Origin: an uncultured Clostridia bacterium | GTDB taxonomy: Bacteria > Bacillota > Clostridia > Oscillospirales > Oscillospiraceae | Length of the DNA: 5,004 nt | Direction: 5' to 3' | Assembly: GCA_947176425.1 (NCBI GenBank) | Contig: CAMWQV010000215.1 | Location: 1 to 5,004, forward strand | In this document: piece by piece, positions 1 to 5,004 of the stretch | Layout of the letters: each line of letters opens with the position of its first letter | Position numbering within the stretch: position 1 is the stretch's first letter | Notes under the pieces: generated by a model | Seen by the model: the letters and a program-made list of their open reading frames with translations, nothing else | The model's database searches: none | What the model was told of the DNA's origin: nothing | Made by a program: the position numbers and the translations under genes

Positions 1-260
1 GGTCCGATATGCCGACTTCTGTGTTGGCAGAGAATGTCTTTACAGATGGAAAGATTGGGATATTGAATTTGCTGACCACCTGCGGACTTGCGCCGTCCAA
101 AGGTGAGGCCAGACGGCTGGTACAGCAGGGCGGCGTTTCTGTCAATGGAGATAAAGTGACGGGTATCGATCAGGAATTTAATATGGATCTTTTTTTCGGT
201 GACGGTGTTCTAATTAAAAAAGGGAAGAAGGTCTTTCATCGGGCGATTGCAGAACTATAA
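1..260 (+). CDS. tyrS: Tyrosyl-tRNA synthetase, C-terminal fragment (S4 domain)
   Basis: This is the 3' end of a gene that begins before the window; the first complete codon is at position 3 and the stop is TAA at 258-260. TyrS charges tRNA-Tyr with tyrosine in the cytoplasm. Only the C-terminal S4 RNA-binding domain is visible: a helix-rich stretch with GILNLLTTCGLAPSKGEARR, followed by RLVQQGGVSVNGDKV, the typical S4 tRNA-contacting segment of bacterial TyrS. The short tail after it (GVLIKKGKKVFHRAIAEL) is the usual end of this enzyme. The catalytic Rossmann domain with its HIGH and KMSKS motifs lies outside the window, so its integrity cannot be judged. The internal ATG at position 9 is not a start; it falls in the linker before S4. 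An intrinsic terminator follows immediately, so this is the last gene of its transcript. Other S4 proteins are possible in principle, but the segment matches TyrS closely. Confidence 0.9.
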   Translation, partial: SDMPTSVLAENVFTDGKIGILNLLTTCGLAPSKGEARRLVQQGGVSVNGDKVTGIDQEFNMDLFFGDGVLIKKGKKVFHRAIAEL

Positions 261-305
261 TACAGGAAACACAGGGCTGTCCTTTTTGGATGGTCCTGTA
301 TTTTT
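259..305 (+). terminator. Intrinsic terminator after tyrS
   Basis: AATACAGGA (259-267) pairs with TCCTGTATT (294-302), giving a 9-bp stem that overlaps the tyrS stop codon and runs into a T tract (ATTTTT, 300-305). The 26-nt loop contains a smaller TCC-TTTTT-GGA hairpin (280-290), so the structure is probably compound. The T-rich tail favours termination on the plus strand. Confidence 0.75.
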
Positions 306-352
306 AGGTGCTAACCGTGTGTCTGTTTATGCGATGTGTGCATATACTGGGC

Positions 353-360
353 AGAAGGGG
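353..360 (+). promoter_or_regulatory. Ribosome binding site for the TTG-started amidase
   Basis: AGAAGGGG ends 9 nt before TTG at 370. Together with the in-frame TGA at 361-363 it fixes the start at the TTG, because no ATG or GTG exists between that stop and the conserved N-terminal residues YDRIAAVRYAHRWA. Confidence 0.65.
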
Positions 361-369
361 TGATTTTCC

Positions 370-879
370 TTGAGTAAACTGGTTCCGTATGACCGGATTG
401 CAGCGGTACGCTATGCACACCGATGGGCTTATGGTCGAAATCCGGCTTTTTACGATTATGAAAAAATCGGCGGGGATTGTACTAATTTTGCTTCACAGTG
501 CGTTTATGCCGGAAGCGGTGTAATGAACTTTACAAAAGATTTTGGATGGTACTATATCAATGCCAATAATAAAGCTCCTGCGTGGACAGGAGTAGAGTAT
601 TTTTATAATTTTATGACTAGAGCAGAGGAGACTGTAGGGCCGGTTGCGGTGACAGCTTCGATCAGTCAGATCATGTTGGGGGATGTGGTGCAGCTTTCCT
701 TTAACGGATCGTCTTGGAATCATTCTCCAGTGGTGGTAGGGTTGTTGAGAAATCCTGCGCAGCGTCCAGGCGATGTGCTGATCGCCGCCCACAGCTTTGA
801 CGCCGACAACCGGCCGCTGAATACATATGATTACAAAGCGATCCGGTTTATGCATTTTACAGGTGTTAGAAGGGACTAA
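370..879 (+). CDS. Amidase_6-type (putative amidase domain) protein
   Basis: A 169-residue protein made almost entirely of one domain resembling Pfam Amidase_6, a papain/CHAP-like cysteine hydrolase fold common in Bacillota and thought to cut amide bonds in peptides or cell-wall material. Seen: GGDCTNFASQC with candidate nucleophile Cys37; GWYY (59-62); WTGVEYFYNF (72-81); GDVVQL (104-109); NHSPVVV with candidate base His118; and AHSFDADNRPLNTY (140-153), all characteristic of the family. There is no signal peptide or membrane segment, so it is either cytosolic or released some other way; the larger family often has secreted members. The start is TTG at 370: an in-frame TGA at 361-363 rules out anything earlier, and AGAAGGGG (353-360) lies 9 nt upstream as RBS. 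It stands alone between two terminator-like structures. The true substrate is unknown. Confidence 0.85.
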   Translation: MSKLVPYDRIAAVRYAHRWAYGRNPAFYDYEKIGGDCTNFASQCVYAGSGVMNFTKDFGWYYINANNKAPAWTGVEYFYNFMTRAEETVGPVAVTASISQIMLGDVVQLSFNGSSWNHSPVVVGLLRNPAQRPGDVLIAAHSFDADNRPLNTYDYKAIRFMHFTGVRRD

Positions 880-891
880 ATAGGGGAATAT

Positions 892-921
892 GCGCCGGCG
901 GATTGTTCTATCCACCGGCGC
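892..921. terminator. GC-rich hairpin between convergent genes
   Basis: GCGCCGG (892-898) pairs with CCGGCGC (915-921). After one C-A mismatch the stem continues GGAT (900-903) with ATCC (910-913) around a 6-nt TGTTCT loop. It sits between the amidase stop (879) and the stop of the opposing GNAT gene (932), where a shared bidirectional terminator is expected. Neither flank has a good T tract (GTCAATAAATTT on plus, ATATTCCCCTATTTAG on minus), so termination efficiency is uncertain. Confidence 0.55.
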
Positions 922-931
922 GTCAATAAAT

Positions 932-1414
932 TTACAGGTCTAACTGCATATAGATCAGGGTATCCATTGGGTGATTATTGTAACTGGGTATCGTATAAAA
1001 CCCAAATCTTTTGTACAATTTGATTGCAGATGTTAAAAAAGGGAAAGTGTCTAATCGCATATAGCTGTAGCCGGTTTTCTGAGCGTCTTCGATAATTTTT
1101 TGTATCAATATTTGACCGGCTTGCTGTCCGCGAAACGCCGGTTTTACATATAGACGCTTCATTTCACAATACTCTGTATCGATCTTCCGCAGTCCGATAC
1201 AGCCCGCTGGAACGCCGTTGAAACGTGCGAGGTATAGTCTGCCGAATGGCAATCCGTATTTTGCTTCCAGATGCAGAAGTTCCTTATCATAGTTTTGCTG
1301 TTCCAGATATTTCCTGAAATCAGGAGAATTTTGAAGCAGCATATCTGTGTATTCGGTAAACAATTTTCCGATTTCCTGCGGTACGTCATAAGCAAGCGTG
1401 AGTGTAATGCTCAT
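932..1414 (-). CDS. GNAT family N-acetyltransferase
   Basis: A 160-residue, single-domain GCN5-related acetyltransferase, which moves an acetyl group from acetyl-CoA to an amine; the acceptor cannot be predicted. Domain order is the usual one: N-terminal helices (12-55), beta strands with RLYLARFNGVPAGCIGLRKI (59-78), motif A EMKRLYVKPAFRGQQAGQIL (84-103) with the acetyl-CoA pyrophosphate loop, then YSYMRLDTFP (116-125) and AIKLYKRFGFYTIPSYNN (130-147), the motif B region. The loop reads RGQQAG (95-100) where the common form is RGxGxG, so the central glycine is replaced by Gln. The closing YMQLDL is typical of one large GNAT subfamily. Its ATG (1412-1414) overlaps the TGA of the recombinase gene (1411-1413) as ATGA, so the two are probably co-transcribed and translationally coupled. 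It is the last gene before the hairpin at 892-921. Confidence 0.87.
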   Translation of the reverse strand: MSITLTLAYDVPQEIGKLFTEYTDMLLQNSPDFRKYLEQQNYDKELLHLEAKYGLPFGRLYLARFNGVPAGCIGLRKIDTEYCEMKRLYVKPAFRGQQAGQILIQKIIEDAQKTGYSYMRLDTFPFLTSAIKLYKRFGFYTIPSYNNHPMDTLIYMQLDL

Positions 1415-2496
1415 TTTTTCGGTTTGACCTTTCCTAATGGGTTTGCTCTCGCTGCAACGCGGAGTGCTTCATTGTCGATATGGGTATAAATTTCCGTTGT
1501 ATTCAAATGCTCATGTCCCAGAACTTCCTGAACTGCTTTGACATCCACGCCGTTTTGAAGCATCAAGGTAGCGGCGGTGTGGCGGAGCTTATGGGAGGAA
1601 TATTGTGTACTGTCCAGTCCCGCTTGACTGAGATGCTTTTTAACAAGAGCGTGGACATTAGAACGGCTGATTCGCTGATCACGGGAGGATAAAAAAAGTG
1701 CGTTGCGGTCCTTGCCGTCAATGGGGCGGCGTACAGCAAGATACTGTTCCAAAGCGTCTTTACAGGCATCATTGAGATAGACAATACGAACTTTGTTGCC
1801 TTTGCCTAAAACACGTAAAGCATCGTCTTGGATATCTGTGATATTCAAACCGATCAGCTCGGAAATACGCAGGCCGCAGTTAAGAAATATGGTCAGAATA
1901 CAATAATCCCGTTCACGATTTGCTCCGTCAACGCTATTCAGAAGCTCAATACTTTCGTCTAAAGTAAGATATTTAGGCAAAGTTTTTTTCAGTTTAGGAG
2001 AATCCAAATCCTTAATTGGATTATCTTCTATTAAATGGACTTTTTTTGAAAGATAATTGAAAAAAGAACGCAGAGTCGCTATTTTGCGCGCTCGGGTAGT
2101 GGCTGACAGTCCATATTCTGTACGGTCGCTGTTTGGCTGCTGTGCACGGTCCCGACTGAGATAAGTCAGATAGCTGTAGATGTCTGTCAGCGAGATGCTG
2201 CGGATAAAGTCGATATCGACGTCCATGATTGAGATTTCATCCCATGGTATGTCACGCAGGGATCTGTCGCGAGTCTGTTTCATGTAGCGGAAAAAATTTC
2301 GCAGGTCCAGAAAATACTCATCAACAGTTTTATGTGAGTGCGATTTGATATTCTCATGGTACGATAAAAAATCACAGAGAATTTGCGATGCATGGTCACT
2401 GTAGTTTATCATGAGATTTTGACGGATATTCTTAATGGATGGCTTTGGGGATTGGAAAAGCTCCCCTATTTTGAACAAAATTTTTATTTTGTTCAA
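1411..2496 (-). CDS. XerC/XerD-like tyrosine recombinase
   Basis: A site-specific recombinase of the lambda-integrase/Xer family that cuts and rejoins DNA through a phosphotyrosine link. In the longest frame (361 aa) it has a SAM-like N-terminal core-binding domain (about 38-155, with DFLSYHENIKSHSHKTVDEY) and a C-terminal catalytic domain (175-345). All six catalytic residues are visible: Arg210 (CGLRISEL), Lys232 (GKGNK), His302 and Arg305 (SHKLRH), His328 (LGHEH) and Tyr337 (IYTH), so it should be active. The start is uncertain. The frame opens at TTG 2496, overlapping the clc TGA as TTGA but with a weak RBS. ATG at 2412 (residue 29) gives 333 aa, closer to the usual Xer length of about 300, and residues 1-28 look unrelated to the family, yet that ATG has no clear RBS. 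Length and lack of extra domains suggest a Xer-type housekeeping or resolvase role rather than a phage integrase. I cannot separate XerC from XerD. Confidence 0.9.
   Translation of the reverse strand: MNKIKILFKIGELFQSPKPSIKNIRQNLMINYSDHASQILCDFLSYHENIKSHSHKTVDEYFLDLRNFFRYMKQTRDRSLRDIPWDEISIMDVDIDFIRSISLTDIYSYLTYLSRDRAQQPNSDRTEYGLSATTRARKIATLRSFFNYLSKKVHLIEDNPIKDLDSPKLKKTLPKYLTLDESIELLNSVDGANRERDYCILTIFLNCGLRISELIGLNITDIQDDALRVLGKGNKVRIVYLNDACKDALEQYLAVRRPIDGKDRNALFLSSRDQRISRSNVHALVKKHLSQAGLDSTQYSSHKLRHTAATLMLQNGVDVKAVQEVLGHEHLNTTEIYTHIDNEALRVAARANPLGKVKPKK
2471..2496. repeat. Perfect 10-bp inverted repeat with 6-bp centre at the xer start
   Basis: TTGAACAAAA (2471-2480) and TTTTGTTCAA (2487-2496) are exact inverted copies around TTTTTA (2481-2486). 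On the minus strand the outer arm contains the clc stop and the candidate TTG start of xer. The arm-6-arm layout resembles a Xer core site, and TTTTGTTCAA loosely resembles the XerD-side half TTATGTTAA of known dif sites. It could equally be an operator, or an mRNA hairpin over the start. The minus strand across it can also be read as a weak promoter, TTGAAC, 17 nt, CAAAAT (2496 to 2468). Presence of the repeat is certain; its role is inferred. Confidence 0.6.
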
Positions 2497-3746
2497 TTAT
2501 GCCTATATCCGTCTTTAACCTCCCTTCCAAGCTTGGAATGCACAAATTTCTGTGCTGCGTACAAGGTATAATATCCGCTCATCAAATAGCTGATCCCGCA
2601 GGCCGCTGCAAAAAACCAAAGCCCCTCTCCTCCGAACAATTCCACAGACAGAATGATAGAAGCGACTGGACAGTTAACTACGCTGCAAAACAAAGCAATC
2701 AGCCCCACTGCGGCGGCAAATCCTGGATCAATTCCCAGCAACGGTCCTACTGTGCAGCCAAAAGCCGCGCCAATAAAGAAAGATGGTACAATCTCGCCGC
2801 CCTTAAAGCCAGCGCCGATTGTTAGAGCAGTCATCAAAATTTTTGCTAGAAACGCCCATGGAACAGCCCGGCCAGAAACGGCGGTGACAGCAATTCCCAT
2901 TCCAGCGCCGTTATAGTCACGGCCAAGCAACAGTGTCAGAAATATCACCAGAATACCACCAACAATCACACGCAGATAAGGATTGAGCAGATATTGATGA
3001 AATTGGTGACTAACAAAGTGAATCACCCATAAAAACAGAATCGCACACATGGCACATAGCAGAGCCAATATTGCGACGCGCAAAAATATCCCTAGACCGA
3101 CAGATGGAAATGCCACATCTGGCATAGATACCCCTTCTGTTTTCAGAAAATTGCTGACTCCCCAAGCGATCAGACTGGACGCAAGACAAGGATACAGTGC
3201 CGTATACCGCAGGACCCCCACCGATGAGACCTCCATACTAAACAGCGCGGCTGTCACCGGCGTGCCGAAAACGGCGCTGAACAGCCCTGACATCCCGCAC
3301 ATTGTCATCAGCTTTGCATCGCTCTCCTCCAGATGGAACAGCCGCTCAAAACAGGAAGCCACTCCTGCACCGATCAGCAGCGCTGCGCCTTCCCTTCCAG
3401 CAGAACCGCCACAGAGATGGGTCAATACGGTACCGATAAAAATACGAACGGCAGCCGCAGGCGGTACGCTGTCTTTGGTACGCAGAGAAGCGATGACCAG
3501 ATTTGCTCCTTCATCCGTTTCTGCCCCAAACAGACGGTACACCGACACGATCACCAGACCGGATACCGGCAAAAGGTATAGCAGCCAGCTGTGTACAGAA
3601 AACATCTCCCCTGCCAATTCTACCGCATGATGAAACAGCGCTCCTACCGCTCCACATACGCCTCCAATCAACAAAGCCAGTACGGTCCATTTGGCCAGGA
3701 AGCGCAGGTAACTCTGCACACGCTGCATTAATGCAGCGATATTCAT
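2493..3746 (-). CDS. CLC-family anion channel/transporter, possibly fluoride-type
   Basis: A 417-residue membrane protein of the CLC family, homodimeric Cl-/H+ exchangers, channels or F-/H+ antiporters. Many hydrophobic helices are visible, for example 20-37, 54-70, 222-245, 259-274 and 375-390. Family motifs are GGSAGREGA (113-121) with gating Glu119, GTPVTAALFSMEV (161-173), GGEIVP (316-321), and a late tyrosine, Tyr396, in GYYTLYAA, in the place of the ion-coordinating Tyr of E. coli ClcA. The serine motif GSGIP is absent; the aligned stretch reads DEGANLVIAS. The internal proton glutamate (ClcA Glu203) appears to be Val173. Both departures recall the CLC-F clade, so fluoride export is plausible but unproven. 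The start is ATG at 3744-3746, 8 nt after AAAGGAGGG; an upstream GTG extension to 3803 runs through the fba terminator and is rejected. Its TGA meets the candidate xer TTG. There are no CBS domains, as in many bacterial members. Confidence 0.88.
   Translation of the reverse strand: MNIAALMQRVQSYLRFLAKWTVLALLIGGVCGAVGALFHHAVELAGEMFSVHSWLLYLLPVSGLVIVSVYRLFGAETDEGANLVIASLRTKDSVPPAAAVRIFIGTVLTHLCGGSAGREGAALLIGAGVASCFERLFHLEESDAKLMTMCGMSGLFSAVFGTPVTAALFSMEVSSVGVLRYTALYPCLASSLIAWGVSNFLKTEGVSMPDVAFPSVGLGIFLRVAILALLCAMCAILFLWVIHFVSHQFHQYLLNPYLRVIVGGILVIFLTLLLGRDYNGAGMGIAVTAVSGRAVPWAFLAKILMTALTIGAGFKGGEIVPSFFIGAAFGCTVGPLLGIDPGFAAAVGLIALFCSVVNCPVASIILSVELFGGEGLWFFAAACGISYLMSGYYTLYAAQKFVHSKLGREVKDGYRHN
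3721..3738. repeat. Perfect 18-bp palindrome in the first codons of clc
   Basis: CGCTGCATTAATGCAGCG equals its own reverse complement. It covers clc codons 3-9, starting five bases after the ATG on the minus strand. As RNA it would fold into a 7-bp stem with a UUAA loop; as DNA it is a symmetric site that a dimeric regulator could bind. The palindrome is certain, the function is not. Confidence 0.6.
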
Positions 3747-3754
3747 TGCATTTT

Positions 3755-3763
3755 CCCTCCTTT
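3755..3763 (-). promoter_or_regulatory. Ribosome binding site deciding the clc start
   Basis: On the minus strand AAAGGAGGG lies 8 nt before ATG at 3746 and is nearly ideal. A nearer ATG (CAT at 3749-3751) is out of frame and closes at once (ATG CAA TGA), so the in-frame ATG at 3744-3746 is the start. The RBS begins only a few bases after the T tract of the fba terminator. Confidence 0.8.
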
Positions 3764-3767
3764 CCAT

Positions 3768-3801
3768 ACAAAAACAGGGCCACCCGATACCGGGCGGCCC
3801 C
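3768..3801 (-). terminator. Intrinsic terminator after fba
   Basis: On the minus strand GGGCCGCCCG (3800-3791) pairs with CGGGTGGCCC (3786-3777) around a GTAT loop. This is a 10-bp stem with one G-T wobble, followed by TGTTTTTGT (3776-3768). It starts 20 nt after the fba stop at 3821-3823. It is a strong terminator by inspection and separates fba from the clc-xer-GNAT cluster. Confidence 0.9.
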
Positions 3802-3820
3802 ACAAGGATGAGCGTGTTAT

Positions 3821-4759
3821 TTACGCCTTACCGTCACAGCCCAGAACATTGATCAGCTTATGCTTGACCATCTCTTTGATAGCGGAACGGGCAGGTTTAA
3901 GGTACTCGCGGGGATCAAACTTATCGGGATGCTGGGCAAAGAACTGACGGACCGTACCAGTCATAGCCAGACGCAGGTCGGAGTCAATATTGATCTTACA
4001 GACAGCCATAGAAGCAGCCTTGCGCAGTTGATCTTCAGGTACACCAATAGCACCGGGCATATTGCCGCCGTTGGCATTGATCATCTCCACGAACTCCTGC
4101 GGGACAGAAGAAGAACCATGAAGCACAATGGGGAAATTGGGCAGACGCTTCTCAACTTCTTCCAGCACGTCAAAACGCAGCTGGGGTTTGGTGCCGGGCT
4201 TAAACTTGTATGCGCCGTGGCTGGTGCCGATTGCAATTGCCAGAGAGTCACAGCCGGTTTTCTCGACAAATTCCTGTACTTCTTCCGGACGGGTGTAGGA
4301 GGAATCTTCGGCGGAGACCTGAACGTCATCCTCAATGCCGGCGAGAGTGCCCAGCTCAGCTTCTACGACTACGCCGTGGTCATGGGCATACGCAACGACC
4401 TGCTTGGTGATCTCGATATTTTCCTCAAAGGGCTTGGAACTGGCATCGATCATCACGGAAGTAAAGCCGCCGTCAATACAGCTCTTACAGGTCTCGAAGT
4501 CTGGGCCATGATCCAGATGCAGGGCAATGGGGATGTTCGGACACTCGATAACAGCAGCCTCTACCAGCTTCACCAGATATGTGTGGTTGGCATAGGCACG
4601 GGCACCTTTGGACACTTGCAGGATCAGAGGGGCGTTGACTTCTCTCGCGGCCTCGGTGATTCCCTGAACGATCTCCATGTTGTTGACGTTGAAGGCGCCG
4701 ATTGCATAACCGCCGGTATAAGCCTTCTTAAACATCTCGGTAGTAGTTACGAGGGGCAT
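3821..4759 (-). CDS. fba: Class II fructose-1,6-bisphosphate aldolase
   Basis: A cytosolic zinc enzyme of glycolysis and gluconeogenesis that reversibly splits fructose-1,6-bisphosphate into dihydroxyacetone phosphate and glyceraldehyde-3-phosphate. At 312 aa it is a full-length TIM barrel of the shorter class IIB type found in Bacillota. Seen: N-terminal AIGAFNVNN (19-27); ALHLDHG (79-85) with general acid Asp83 and zinc ligand His84; VVEAELGTLAG (131-141); AIGTSHGAYKF (176-186) with zinc ligand His181; VLHGSSSVP (212-220) with zinc ligand His214; and KINIDSDLR (255-263), which binds substrate phosphate. Tagatose-bisphosphate and ketose-bisphosphate aldolases share the fold, but the motifs and length fit fructose-bisphosphate aldolase best. 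The ATG (4757-4759) follows AGGAGGT with a 7-nt gap. With its own promoter upstream and a strong terminator after the stop, it is probably a well-expressed single-gene transcript. Confidence 0.95.
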   Translation of the reverse strand: MPLVTTTEMFKKAYTGGYAIGAFNVNNMEIVQGITEAAREVNAPLILQVSKGARAYANHTYLVKLVEAAVIECPNIPIALHLDHGPDFETCKSCIDGGFTSVMIDASSKPFEENIEITKQVVAYAHDHGVVVEAELGTLAGIEDDVQVSAEDSSYTRPEEVQEFVEKTGCDSLAIAIGTSHGAYKFKPGTKPQLRFDVLEEVEKRLPNFPIVLHGSSSVPQEFVEMINANGGNMPGAIGVPEDQLRKAASMAVCKINIDSDLRLAMTGTVRQFFAQHPDKFDPREYLKPARSAIKEMVKHKLINVLGCDGKA

Positions 4760-4766
4760 AATAATA

Positions 4767-4773
4767 ACCTCCT
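4767..4773 (-). promoter_or_regulatory. fba: Ribosome binding site of fba
   Basis: On the minus strand AGGAGGT lies 7 nt before the ATG at 4759. This near-perfect site fits a highly translated glycolytic gene and fixes the start. Confidence 0.85.
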
Positions 4774-4792
4774 AGTGGTAAAGTGTAATTTT

Positions 4793-4820
4793 ATTTTACC
4801 ATAGATTTCCGAGATTGCAA
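4793..4820 (-). promoter_or_regulatory. fba: Probable sigma-A promoter of fba
   Basis: On the minus strand TTGCAA (4820-4815) serves as -35, followed by a 16-nt spacer and TAAAAT (4798-4793) as -10. TGG immediately before the -10 gives an extended -10 (TGn). Transcription would begin near 4786, leaving a short leader of about 27 nt that includes the RBS. No riboswitch or operator is evident in so short a leader. The assignment rests on sequence and position only. Confidence 0.65.
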
Positions 4821-4955
4821 GGGGCATTTTATTTTTTTCTGTAGAAATTGATTGTCAGTGTCTTTTAAAAAATATACCAAATGTCACAAGAATTCTGGAA
4901 GTGTCTATTGAATACTAACCTGGCAATGGGTTCATGATAATTCATTGTATAGGTT

Positions 4956-5004
4956 CTGTCTCTTATAAACATGTGAAGCTGCCGACGATCTTACGCGTGT
5001 AGAT
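4956..5004. other. Illumina Nextera adapter contamination (contig end)
   Basis: This is not genomic. Positions 4956-4974 match the Tn5 mosaic end CTGTCTCTTATACACATCT with two changes, and 4975-4988 match the Nextera read-1 adapter complement GACGCTGCCGACGA with one. Positions 4989-4996 (TCTTACGC) are an 8-base i5 index, the complement of GCGTAAGA, which I recall as S517. Positions 4997-5004 (GTGTAGAT) are the start of the P5 complement. The order insert, mosaic end, adapter, index, P5 is exactly that of a library read running off a short insert. The three mismatches look like low-quality base calls. Confidence 0.97.

Noticed and set aside
343..348. TATACT as a -10 box for the amidase gene
   Set aside because: No acceptable -35 lies 16-18 nt upstream, and a start near 355 would fall inside the RBS.
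2447..2466. GGGGA/TCCCC hairpin and nearby AGGGGAG as the xer RBS
   Set aside because: No in-frame start codon lies at a suitable distance after AGGGGAG; the next ATG is about 50 nt away.
3049..3630. Plus-strand open frame of 193 codons opposite clc
   Set aside because: Low-complexity Ala/Pro/Thr/Arg-rich translation typical of the reverse complement of a membrane-protein gene; clc is clearly the real gene.
3747..3803. N-terminal extension of clc from a GTG at 3803
   Set aside because: The extra 19 codons lie across the fba terminator and the clc RBS; the ATG at 3746 has an ideal Shine-Dalgarno sequence.
3747..3820. Fluoride (crcB) riboswitch upstream of clc
   Set aside because: Sought because of the CLC-F resemblance. 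The 74 nt between fba and clc are taken up by the fba terminator and RBS, and I could not see the conserved riboswitch core.
3860..4804. Long open frame (314 codons) on the plus strand opposite fba
   Set aside because: It mirrors a highly conserved, codon-biased aldolase gene, has no recognisable domain and no good RBS; an antisense shadow.
4821..4955. Small gene or regulatory RNA upstream of fba
   Set aside because: AT-rich sequence with scattered promoter-like words at poor spacing (for example TTGAAT and GATAAT, 22 nt apart), no ORF with an RBS, and no stable hairpin with a T tract.
4956..4974. Natural Tn5/IS50-like transposon end
   Set aside because: The 19-bp mosaic end is followed at once by the Nextera read-1 adapter, an 8-base index and P5 sequence, so it is library DNA, not a transposon.

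Overview
The window reads as the end of a contig from a low-to-moderate-GC member of the Bacillota, most likely a gut-type clostridium (Oscillospiraceae/Ruminococcaceae-like). The clues are a class IIB fructose-bisphosphate aldolase, strong AGGAGG-type ribosome binding sites, TTG start codons, sigma-A-like promoter spacing, and a clostridial style of Xer recombinase and Amidase_6 protein. The assignment is from remembered family resemblance, not from a search.

Layout. Positions 1-260 (+) hold the 3' end of tyrS (tyrosyl-tRNA synthetase, S4 domain), closed by an intrinsic terminator. A stand-alone Amidase_6-type protein follows at 370-879 (+), starting with TTG. A GC-rich hairpin at 892-921 lies between it and a convergent minus-strand cluster. 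Read in its own direction, that cluster runs clc (CLC anion channel/transporter, 3746 to 2493), xer (tyrosine recombinase, 2496 or 2412 to 1411) and a GNAT acetyltransferase (1414 to 932). The GNAT start overlaps the xer stop by 4 nt (ATGA); xer may likewise overlap the clc stop (TTGA). Upstream of the cluster, also on minus, is fba (4759 to 3821), with a recognisable promoter, a good RBS and a strong terminator. That terminator lies directly in front of the clc RBS, so clc-xer-GNAT has no clear promoter ahead of clc and may depend on read-through or a weak internal promoter.

The genes do not form one obvious pathway. tyrS and fba are housekeeping genes, clc is an ion-homeostasis gene (possibly CLC-F, fluoride type), xer is a site-specific recombinase with all six catalytic residues, and the other two are accessory enzymes of unknown substrate. 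The most unusual real structures are two perfect inverted repeats in the clc-xer cluster. One has 10-bp arms around a 6-bp centre at the 5' end of the xer reading frame, a geometry like a Xer core site. The other is an 18-bp palindrome three codons into clc.

The last 49 bases (4956-5004) are not biological. They match the Illumina Nextera read-through sequence: Tn5 mosaic end, read-1 adapter, an 8-base i5 index and the start of P5, with three mismatches. Genomic sequence ends at about 4955. Positions 4821-4955 are AT-rich upstream sequence of fba in which I see no gene. I found no CRISPR, tRNA, rRNA, natural mobile element or convincing new defence system.
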